Below, in pieces: positions 19,627 through 27,812 of a stretch of 64,000 nt of DNA (its first letter is position 1; each line of letters opens with the position of its first letter). The DNA is from Desulfosarcina sp. OttesenSCG-928-A07. Its GTDB lineage: Bacteria > Desulfobacterota > Desulfobacteria > Desulfobacterales > Desulfosarcinaceae. The notes under the pieces were generated by a model. The model worked only from the letters and a program-made list of their open reading frames with translations. It was not told the DNA's origin and ran no database searches. Position numbers and translations under genes: made by a program. The stretch is taken from positions 22,598-86,597 of the forward strand of contig JAJDJS010000006.1 in NCBI GenBank assembly GCA_030267325.1, given 5' to 3'.

Positions 19627-21294
19627 CTACCCCACCACCGCGCCCTGGCTGGCCGACGACACTTGCCGGGCATACCGGGCCATGTACCCGGTCGTGATTT
19701 TGGGTTCCGGCGCTTTCCACCGGGAAAACCGCCGCTTAATTTCCGCTTCCTCCACCTTCAGGGTCAGGGTCTTTCCGGGAATATCAACCCTGATCCGGTC
19801 GCCTTCCTCAACAATGGCAATAAGACCGCCCTGGGCCGCTTCCGGTGAAACATGGCCAATGGCAGCGCCCCTTGATCCGCCGGAAAACCGGCCGTCGGTG
19901 ATCAGGGCCACATGGGCATCAAGGCCCATGCCGGCAATGGCCGAGGTGGGGGTGAGCATTTCCCGCATGCCCGGTCCGCCCATGGGGCCCTCATAGCGGA
20001 CCACCACCACATCGCCTTTCTGGATGCGGCCTTCCATGATGGCAGAAGTGGCGTCTTCTTCAGAATCAAAAACCCGGGCCGGGCCTTCGTGGCGCATCAT
20101 CTCAGGAAGCACGGCAGACTGCTTGACCACGCATCCATCCGGCGTCAGGTTGCCGTGCAGCACGGCAAGGCCGCCTTGGACATGATAGGGCCGATCCACG
20201 CTGCGGATGACTTCCGGATCCCGGACTTTTTCATGGGCCGTGTTTTCACCGACGGTTTTGCCGGTGACAGTGAGGCATCCGGTGTTCATCAGCCCGGCAT
20301 CTGACAATACCCGGATCACCGCCGGAATGCCGCCGGCCCGGTTCAGATCCTGAATGTGATGGACCCCGCCCGGACTTAAGGAACAGATGTGCGGTGTTTT
20401 TTCGCTGATGGGATTGATCATGGACAAATCCAGGGAAATTCCCGCTTCCCGGGCAATGGCCGGAAGGTGCAGGGCCGTGTTGGTGGAGCAGCCCAGGGCC
20501 ATGTCAACGGTCAGGGCGTTCTGGAACGCCTCGGGCGTCATGATTTTCCGGGCTGTGATCTGTTTTTCCCAAAGCTCCAGAATCTGCATGCCCGCCTGTT
20601 TGGCCAAGCGCACGCGGGCCGAATACACCGCCGGAATAGTGCCGTTTCCCGGAAGTCCCATGCCGATGACTTCCGTAAGGCAGTTCATGGAATTGGCGGT
20701 GAACATGCCGGCGCAGGAACCACAGGTGGGACAGGCCGCATCTTCAATGGCCGAAAGCTGGGCCTCGGAGATTTTCCCGGCTTTAACCGCGCCCACGGCT
20801 TCAAACACGGAAATGAGATCCAGCCGTTTTCCGGGAGTTTCCGGATGATCGCCCGCCAGCATGGGGCCGCCGCTGACCATGATGGCCGGCAGATCCAGCC
20901 GGGCCGCGGCCATGAGCATGCCGGGTACGATTTTGTCGCAATTGGGAATCAGCACCAGGGCGTCCAGACTGTGGGCGGTGGCCATGACTTCAACGGTGTC
21001 GGCGATCAGCTCTCGGCTGGCCAGGGAATATTTCATGCCCGTGTGGTTCATGGCAATGCCGTCGCAGACACCGATGGTGCCGAATTCAACGGGTGTTCCG
21101 CCGGCCATATAAATGCCGGCCTTGACCGCTTCGGAGAGGGTATTTAAATGCACATGGCCGGGAATGGCGGTGTTGACCGCATTGGCAATGCCGATGAGCG
21201 GCCGCCGGATTTCAGCGTTTGTATACCCGATGGCCTTTAAAAGGCTCCGGTGGGGCGCCCGTTCAATTCCTTTTTTCACCGCATCGCTTTTCAT
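19627..21294 (-). CDS. ilvD: Dihydroxy-acid dehydratase
   Basis: [29 protein letters not shown]...; [15 protein letters not shown]; full-length IlvD. Confidence 0.97.
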   Translation of the reverse strand: MKSDAVKKGIERAPHRSLLKAIGYTNAEIRRPLIGIANAVNTAIPGHVHLNTLSEAVKAGIYMAGGTPVEFGTIGVCDGIAMNHTGMKYSLASRELIADTVEVMATAHSLDALVLIPNCDKIVPGMLMAAARLDLPAIMVSGGPMLAGDHPETPGKRLDLISVFEAVGAVKAGKISEAQLSAIEDAACPTCGSCAGMFTANSMNCLTEVIGMGLPGNGTIPAVYSARVRLAKQAGMQILELWEKQITARKIMTPEAFQNALTVDMALGCSTNTALHLPAIAREAGISLDLSMINPISEKTPHICSLSPGGVHHIQDLNRAGGIPAVIRVLSDAGLMNTGCLTVTGKTVGENTAHEKVRDPEVIRSVDRPYHVQGGLAVLHGNLTPDGCVVKQSAVLPEMMRHEGPARVFDSEEDATSAIMEGRIQKGDVVVVRYEGPMGGPGMREMLTPTSAIAGMGLDAHVALITDGRFSGGSRGAAIGHVSPEAAQGGLIAIVEEGDRIRVDIPGKTLTLKVEEAEIKRRFSRWKAPEPKITTGYMARYARQVSSASQGAVVG

Positions 21295-21337
21295 TTCCGA
21301 TCCCTTTCCGCTGGTTTGTACAAAAAATTTCCAAAAA

Positions 21338-21374
21338 AAAATCCGTTATCGCCTCAGGGGAGATAACGGATTTT
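21338..21374 (-). terminator. Attenuator terminator in the ilv leader
   Basis: 13-bp stem AAAATCCGTTATC/GATAACGGATTTT followed on - by a T-run; lies between the leader peptide and ilvD. Confidence 0.85.
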
Positions 21375-21398
21375 GATGTTTCTTCTCAAATTGCCGTG

Positions 21399-21509
21399 TC
21401 AGGTCATTATCGTCCCCGTCTCCCCGTTGCGGATGACTACACCCACGACGAGGATAAGAATAAGGCCAATAATGAGGATAACGGAAACAGGCATAAATAC
21501 TCTTCTCAT
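21399..21509 (-). CDS. ilv operon leader peptide (not in supplied ORF track)
   Basis: MRRVFMPVSVILIIGLILILVVGVVIRNGETGTIMT*: 15 of 17 residues at positions 10-26 are I/L/V; followed by the attenuator. Confidence 0.75.
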   Translation of the reverse strand: MRRVFMPVSVILIIGLILILVVGVVIRNGETGTIMT

Positions 21510-21728
21510 GTTGAATGATGATTTTGCTGTCTAACAAACCGAATAATGGCAAGTCAAGCTTTTTCTTGCCTTTGTCCGGGATGGCCGGTAAGTTTAAAAA
21601 TCTTTTGATGCAATGCACAGCGCGCTGTTATGTGCCGGTGCTGAGGTGGGGAAGGCTGACACTGAAACCGCGCCGTCCTTTTTGCCGATAGGTTAAAACC
21701 CCATCATGATCCTGAGCGTTGGACGCGG

Positions 21729-22184
21729 ATGTTAAAAAACAGAGCCATTTTTATTTTTTTCGCACTGATGCTGTTTGCGGGGAGTTTTGCGGCACAGGCC
21801 GGATCCGTGCCCGTATACCGGGAGATGGTGATTGATCGGGGTCCGGAAAAAAGCGAACTATGTATTCGGGTTCAACTGGCAATCACAGCAGAGGAGCGTA
21901 ACCAAGGCCTGATGCATCGAACGTTTCTGGCCGAAGACACGGGCATGTTGTTTGTGTTTGGCCAGGATCAGATCCTTTCTTTTTGGATGAAGGATACAGT
22001 GATTCCGCTCTCCATTGCCTTTATCTCCGCTGATGGCCGTATTCTTGAAATTCAGGAGATGGAGCCGGAAAACCAGGTTCCGGTGCATTCTTCTGCTCCG
22101 GCCCGTTATGCCCTGGAAATGAACCGGGGTTGGTTTGATCAAAAAGGGGTGGTTCCAGGAAATCGTTTTCGGCTGAATCCATGA
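21729..22184 (+). CDS. DUF192-family secreted protein
   Basis: VQLAITAEERNQGLMHRTFLAEDTGMLFVFGQDQILSFWMKDTVIPLSIAFI. Confidence 0.92.
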   Translation: MLKNRAIFIFFALMLFAGSFAAQAGSVPVYREMVIDRGPEKSELCIRVQLAITAEERNQGLMHRTFLAEDTGMLFVFGQDQILSFWMKDTVIPLSIAFISADGRILEIQEMEPENQVPVHSSAPARYALEMNRGWFDQKGVVPGNRFRLNP

Positions 22185-22246
22185 TGATGGGCGCATGGCC
22201 GGTGAAATCCGCCATGGACATCTGACAAACAGGGGAAAACAAACCG

Positions 22247-22813
22247 ATGGTCGAGTCGTTACGGTCTTTGAAAGGGCAGTTTCTCATCGCCATGCCGGGG
22301 TTGAAAGACCCCAATTTTTATCGCACGGTTACGTTTATGACAGAACACAACGCCCATGGCGCCATGGGCATTGTGATCAACCGGGTACATCCCAAAATTC
22401 GTGCGAAGATGGTTTTTGATGCCCTGAAAATAGCGCCGGGTACGGATATCTCCCGGGTTCCGGTTCATGGCGGCGGACCTGTTCGTCCGAACGAAATTTT
22501 CATTCTTCATGAAGCGCCGTTTGAGTGGAAAAACAGCGTCATGATCACGCCGTCTGTGGCTTTAAGCAATTCACGGGATATTATTGAAGCCATTGCCGCC
22601 GGTGAGTCACCGGAAAATTTTCTGGTCGCACTGGGAAGTGCGGGATGGGGATCCGGTCAACTGGAACGTGAACTTCACGATAACACCTGGATCACCAGCG
22701 CCGGTTCTGCTGAAATTATCTTCTCGCTGTCGGTGGACACCCGGTGGGAAGCGGCGATCCGGGCATTGGGGATTGATCCGGAACAGCTTTCCGATATGGC
22801 AGGGTCTGCATGA
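22247..22813 (+). CDS. YqgE/AlgH-family protein
   Basis: LKGQFLIAMPGLKDPNFYRTVTFMTEHNAHGAMGIVINR is the YqgE/AlgH signature. Confidence 0.93.
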   Translation: MVESLRSLKGQFLIAMPGLKDPNFYRTVTFMTEHNAHGAMGIVINRVHPKIRAKMVFDALKIAPGTDISRVPVHGGGPVRPNEIFILHEAPFEWKNSVMITPSVALSNSRDIIEAIAAGESPENFLVALGSAGWGSGQLERELHDNTWITSAGSAEIIFSLSVDTRWEAAIRALGIDPEQLSDMAGSA

Positions 22814-22968
22814 AGCTTGGATAATGCTGTCTCAAACATGGCCCAATTTTATTGTTTCGAACAAATTCAAACCGTTACACTTTATTGGAGGCTGCCTGTC
22901 GGGTCGACAAAGACAAACAAGAGAAGCGACAACAGGCCGGAAAAAAGGCGGCGAGGGGCTTAAAAATA

Positions 22969-23121
22969 TCAGACGTCCATCGTTTCTTTTGATTTCTGGT
23001 CGGGCTTTTTCTTTTTCAGGCACATCCTGTCCTTTCTGACAAATGCGCAGAGTTTGGGATTGTGATACTCCTTGCAGTTCAGCGGATTGTACAATGGACA
23101 TTCCGGATGTTTTTCTGACAT
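22969..23121 (-). CDS. Small Cys-containing hypothetical protein (50 aa)
   Basis: MSEKHPECPLYNPLNCKEYHNPKLCAFVRKDRMCLKKKKPDQKSKETMDV; GAGGG upstream; four Cys. Confidence 0.4.
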   Translation of the reverse strand: MSEKHPECPLYNPLNCKEYHNPKLCAFVRKDRMCLKKKKPDQKSKETMDV

Positions 23122-23383
23122 GGATCGGTTTTCCCTCGAACAGCCTGCGCTGTCAGCCCTGACCACTATAAAAACCGATGGGTATAATATAAATAGATGG
23201 GCGGCATGATGTGCCGATGAAACGGTCAACCTCATTTGCGATACGCCCGTTTATATAGCATTTGCTTAACACTTACAACCGATTGTATGTTCGCGGGCAG
23301 CTGCTCCCGTTAAATGCCGCGTGGGTTCGTGCAGATGTCGAGACGCGTGCGGGCCTGTTTGGAGAAGATGAGACAAAACAGAT

Positions 23384-25663
23384 ATGCCATTCTTTGATAC
23401 GCTAAAAGATCAACTCTCCAGGCTCGTCGCAGATACGGCGGCGTTTCTGGATACGGCCGGAATGATTGCCGGGGAAAACGATGATGGTTTATCCGGGTGG
23501 AAAAGCACCTGCCAGGCCCTTTCCGGGCAGATGGACAACAAGCTTCGGGTTGCAGTGGTCGGCGCCATCAAATCCGGGAAAAGCACCTTGGTCAACTCTC
23601 TTTTGGGGGGCGATTTTCTGAAACGGGGCGCAGGTGTGGTAACGTCCATTGTAACGCGGGTCAGGGCCGGTGATCATCTGCGGGCAAGTCTGCGCTTTAA
23701 AGGATGGAAGGCGATCAATGCCGAGGTCAACCAGGCTGCGGATCTCCTTCTGATGGCGCACCGTTCCGGCGGGAACAAGGCTTTTGATCTCAAAGATGCG
23801 GAAGATCGCCGGGTTCTGGCAGAGGCGCTGGAAATGCTTGCCGTGGATCAGTTGATTACAGGTGATACCCGCAGCGCCGGGACTGTGGTGCTGTCGTGTT
23901 GTCTGAATGGGTATGACCGGGTTTTTCACCATATGCAGGATGATCCCTGCACAGTTGTTTTTGAAAATGAAGCATTTTCCCGGCATCGGGATTTTGTCGG
24001 CGATGATGCGCTGGCTGTGTATCTTGATGATGTGCTGCTGGAGATGGATCTTCCCGGGCTGGGAAGCGGCGCTGAGATTGCCGACTGCCAGGGCAGTGAT
24101 TCCCCCAATCCCTTTCACATGGCCATGATTCAGGATTACTTGGCCCAGGCGCATCTCATTGTTTATGTGGTCACCAGCCGGACCGGTGTCCGCCAGGCTG
24201 ATATCCGGTTTTTATCCATGATTCGCCGCATGGGTATGATGGATATGGTCACCGTGGTGGTGAACGATGACCTGAACGAGCATGAGACCTTGGCATCCCT
24301 TACGGACAGTTGCCGCCGGATTGAATCGGATCTGCGTATTCTTCTGACTGATCCGCGTATGTTTTCCTTTTCTGCATTGTTCCGGCTCATGGAACAAACA
24401 GAAGCAACGCTTTCTCCCCGCGATCGTGACCGGCTGGAACACTGGCAGCGAGAAACCGACATGGCGGCTTTCTGCATTGCCGAACAAAAACGATTTCAGT
24501 CTTTTCTGGCGCAAACCCTGGGCCGGGAACGCAATGCCATTTTGCTCAAAAGCCACCTGGAGCGGCTGGGTGCGGTGATTTCCGGCATCGAGAACTGGAC
24601 GAGGATTTACCACGACCTGCTCACTGCGGATAAGGATGGCGGCCTTGTGGATGCTGCCCGGGAGCAACGCGGACGGCTCGACCGGTTGAAACTCACCACC
24701 CGAAACACCCTGGACGGGGCGCTCAATCAGGTCAAAGCCACCATGAAGCAGGGGGCTGACCGGTTTTTTGACGAATACGGCGATGGGGTGGTGGCCGGTC
24801 TGATTCGCTTTATCCGGAACTATGCGGTGGATGGACCGCGCCAGGCCGAACACCTGGCAAGTGTTGGGTTTACCCAGACCTTACGCCTTGTATTTCAGGA
24901 ATTCCGGAACACCGTGGACACGTATATGGCAGAAACCGTCAATCCCGAGGTGATCCGGTTCATCCGGGACCAGGAAAACGATATGGCCCTGTACCTGGAT
25001 GAAGTTGCCGGTCCCCTGGGCAGTATTATTGATGAAGCCATGGCCCGGTACACGGGCGCTGTGGACGATACTTCCGCTGATACATCAGAACCTTCAGGAA
25101 GCGTGCCTGTTATCCAGATCCGGCCCGAGCTGGCACAACTTCGCAATACCGCGGGTCTTTCCCTGCCGTCTCTGTCAGCCACCCTGCGGTATTCGGTTCA
25201 GATCAAATCCGAAGCAATGATGCGTCTGGGCGCCCACAAGGTGATCAGCCTGCTGCACCGGCTTTTCAGGCGGTCCGGCGGTGGAGCCGGGGACTACCAG
25301 GATTCGGTGAGGGCCCTTTCCGCAGCGGTTAAACGGATGAAGCAGGAAACCTGCCAGTCTGTTTTGTTTCATCTTAAAAATTACCGGGAAAATCTCAAAT
25401 TTCAGTATTTGGTAAAGCTGGCCGATGCAGCCGGAGCTGCCCTTCACCGCCAGTTGATGTCGCGATTTCAGCATCATGGCGCGGATCTTTCCCGGCTCAT
25501 GCAACAGATCGGAGATGATCGGCTCGGCAGGCAAAAAATGATCACCCAGCTCAATGAAATGAAGCTAACCGTTGATACACTGAAGACGCGGCGTGATGAA
25601 ATCAGCGCCGGGCTTCGGCATACAGAAACCCTGGAAAAAACTTTTCAGGAAGACATGGACTGA
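23384..25663 (+). CDS. Bacterial dynamin-like GTPase
   Basis: P-loop VVGAIKSGKSTLVNSLLG, GVVTSIVTRV, DLPGLGSG; long helical C-terminus. Confidence 0.85.
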   Translation: MPFFDTLKDQLSRLVADTAAFLDTAGMIAGENDDGLSGWKSTCQALSGQMDNKLRVAVVGAIKSGKSTLVNSLLGGDFLKRGAGVVTSIVTRVRAGDHLRASLRFKGWKAINAEVNQAADLLLMAHRSGGNKAFDLKDAEDRRVLAEALEMLAVDQLITGDTRSAGTVVLSCCLNGYDRVFHHMQDDPCTVVFENEAFSRHRDFVGDDALAVYLDDVLLEMDLPGLGSGAEIADCQGSDSPNPFHMAMIQDYLAQAHLIVYVVTSRTGVRQADIRFLSMIRRMGMMDMVTVVVNDDLNEHETLASLTDSCRRIESDLRILLTDPRMFSFSALFRLMEQTEATLSPRDRDRLEHWQRETDMAAFCIAEQKRFQSFLAQTLGRERNAILLKSHLERLGAVISGIENWTRIYHDLLTADKDGGLVDAAREQRGRLDRLKLTTRNTLDGALNQVKATMKQGADRFFDEYGDGVVAGLIRFIRNYAVDGPRQAEHLASVGFTQTLRLVFQEFRNTVDTYMAETVNPEVIRFIRDQENDMALYLDEVAGPLGSIIDEAMARYTGAVDDTSADTSEPSGSVPVIQIRPELAQLRNTAGLSLPSLSATLRYSVQIKSEAMMRLGAHKVISLLHRLFRRSGGGAGDYQDSVRALSAAVKRMKQETCQSVLFHLKNYRENLKFQYLVKLADAAGAALHRQLMSRFQHHGADLSRLMQQIGDDRLGRQKMITQLNEMKLTVDTLKTRRDEISAGLRHTETLEKTFQEDMD

Positions 25664-25764
25664 ATAGTCGATCTTGAAAAACCTTATTCTCCAAAATAAG
25701 CGAAACGTCTCGTTTTAGGGTCTGTCAAACGGCCGCCAAAGCGGAAATTCAAAAAAAGGACAAA

Positions 25765-25791
25765 AAGCTGCTCCAATACCCGGAGCAGCTT
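25765..25791 (-). terminator. Probable terminator downstream of the PagL-like gene
   Basis: AAGCTGCTCC/GGAGCAGCTT 10-bp stem; on - followed by TTTGTCCTTTTTTT. Confidence 0.6.
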
Positions 25792-26012
25792 GAAAAAAAT
25801 CATGCCGGCATCACTCAGAATTGTTTGGGTTTCATAGGCGTAAAATTCGCAAGAAAGTTCTTGGGGAAATGGTGATTTTTTGCAAATTTATATGCCCAAA
25901 GATGGTATCTTTTTCAATAATTTCAATTAGAAGATGCTTTTTAGGGGCGACTTGTTAGCGAGGCAGTCGGTGTATACGACGGTTATTAGAGCATTTTAAA
26001 ATGGAAAATGCT

Positions 26013-26555
26013 CTAGAAAGCAAGCCCATACGACAGCCCGATGGTGTTATAGCCATCATTGTTACCCGCCATACTGGCATTTGAATAATGCGTGACATCG
26101 CATTTGAGTGTATGCTTGAGCTCTTTTCCGAAACTGATCCCCAAACTGCCTCTGCTGCGAAATTGTTCCCGGCATCCCAAGTTGAGGTCATTGAACTCTT
26201 CGCTTGATAGAACGGTCATGCCGAATGTTCCCATGATGAACGAACGCCAGTTTTCACCTCCGGCAAACTGAAGCATCAAACCAATGTTGACGTTGCCGCC
26301 CCAGATGGATTTGTCCGACCTTTCCCAGAGTGAGATTCCGCCTGTGGCCAATGGTTTCAGGGTTATTGTTTCGCTTTCGTACCAGGGGTCGAATGTGTAT
26401 TGAATATAGAAATCATATGCCTGCGAACTTTCTTCACCGTGGGCGACAGCTCCTGCCAGAGAAAATTCTCCGGCAACCGCGTTTGCGGGACAGCAAAGAC
26501 AAGCCAGAACGAGGCCGTATCGTAGCAATGTTATATGAAATCTGGGCTTTTTCAT
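26013..26555 (-). CDS. Acyloxyacyl hydrolase / PagL-like lipid A 3-O-deacylase
   Basis: Signal peptide plus C-terminal HYSNASMAGNNDGYNTIGLSYGLAF (PagL His-Ser motif and terminal beta-strand). Confidence 0.8.
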   Translation of the reverse strand: MKKPRFHITLLRYGLVLACLCCPANAVAGEFSLAGAVAHGEESSQAYDFYIQYTFDPWYESETITLKPLATGGISLWERSDKSIWGGNVNIGLMLQFAGGENWRSFIMGTFGMTVLSSEEFNDLNLGCREQFRSRGSLGISFGKELKHTLKCDVTHYSNASMAGNNDGYNTIGLSYGLAF

Positions 26556-26588
26556 TCGTTTTCTCCCCGGCGTTGCATATCTTCGGCA

Positions 26589-27812
26589 TCAGTAAATGGC
26601 CAGATGCAAGTTAAATTTATGGCTATCATTGAGCAGCTCCATATAGCCGCGACCAGGAAAAAAACCGTTTGAAGCGTTGCCGACGGCTTCCGCTTTAAAA
26701 ATCTTGTCTCCCAACGGATCCAGACCCAGAATATTGCCTTCTCCATCAAGAAACAGTGTCCCGCCCATTGAGCAGAGCTCGCCTCTTATGGCTCTGGGAA
26801 TTTCGTAAAATTTGCGGGTATTCACCAGAACAGACAGTAGCTTGGCATGCGTGGAGGCTGTTCGGGATGTATGCCGCCAGCCTGCTTTTTGTAATTTCGC
26901 TGCCAGATTTTCTCCGTGAGAAAAGAGGACAAGAGCAATACGCGAGGATGTTTTTCCTGCGGCCAGATCCAGAGCCGTGAGGTACAGGGCTTTAAGCGTT
27001 TCAGGCGCAACGCCTTCTATCCCTTCCGTACAGAAGCCGGTATTGATCAATGTGTGCGGCAAGGTCAGCCAGTATGCGTCTTGTTTGAAAAAAAGAAGAC
27101 GGCCACGGCTGAAGAGCAGTATTGTTCCGTCTTCAGTCAATCTGACGGCGAGTTTTCGCCGTGAATTGGCCCACACCGCCAGATTGGCATGTACATCCGG
27201 AGACAGTATTTCCTGTCTCCCGGTGCTGTCTCTGGTGGGAGGGAGTTTTTCCAGGCCGTGAACGGCCCCGTTGGCATCAATGATCAACAGGGTATCCGGA
27301 CTTGACCCCAGGCTTTTGACAATGTCCTGCTTCGCAATGTCAAAGAAATTGCTCTGGACGTTTTTGTTGCACGCCATTTTGATGCCGGTCGTATGTGACC
27401 GGCCGCTGTTGGGCTGCTTGCGCCATGCTTCATAAAGAGAAATGATTCCCAGCGCCGTCTCCGGGCAATCCGGCGCGGCGTATGCCGATACTGCTTTGGC
27501 TATGGACGTTGCCATGCTTTCATCAATCGACCCGGCGCCGGCACATACGTTGTCAAATGTGCCCCGTATAACGCAATCCAGGAAAACGCGCTCATCTTCT
27601 GTAAAGGGAATTCTTCTTTCAAAAACAAAGTATCGGTTCAATTCAGGTGGAGTATAGACCCGCAACTGGTGTTGGGTGTTGTAACAAACAAAAAGGTCAT
27701 GGCGGATGCCGCCCTGAAACGGGCCTGACAATACCGCTCCCGGCAATAATGCCCTGATGCGTTTTGCGAGAGACTCCTTGAAATCCGATATAGTTATTGT
27801 TCTCTTACGCAT
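26589..27812 (-). CDS. Uncharacterised 407-aa protein; weak resemblance to DAC/DisA_N-like sensor domains
   Basis: LAVRLTEDGTILLFSRGRLLFFKQDAYW and MGGTLFLDGEGNILGLDPLGD segments; start overlaps RND stop by 8 bp. Confidence 0.7.
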   Translation of the reverse strand: MRKRTITISDFKESLAKRIRALLPGAVLSGPFQGGIRHDLFVCYNTQHQLRVYTPPELNRYFVFERRIPFTEDERVFLDCVIRGTFDNVCAGAGSIDESMATSIAKAVSAYAAPDCPETALGIISLYEAWRKQPNSGRSHTTGIKMACNKNVQSNFFDIAKQDIVKSLGSSPDTLLIIDANGAVHGLEKLPPTRDSTGRQEILSPDVHANLAVWANSRRKLAVRLTEDGTILLFSRGRLLFFKQDAYWLTLPHTLINTGFCTEGIEGVAPETLKALYLTALDLAAGKTSSRIALVLFSHGENLAAKLQKAGWRHTSRTASTHAKLLSVLVNTRKFYEIPRAIRGELCSMGGTLFLDGEGNILGLDPLGDKIFKAEAVGNASNGFFPGRGYMELLNDSHKFNLHLAIY

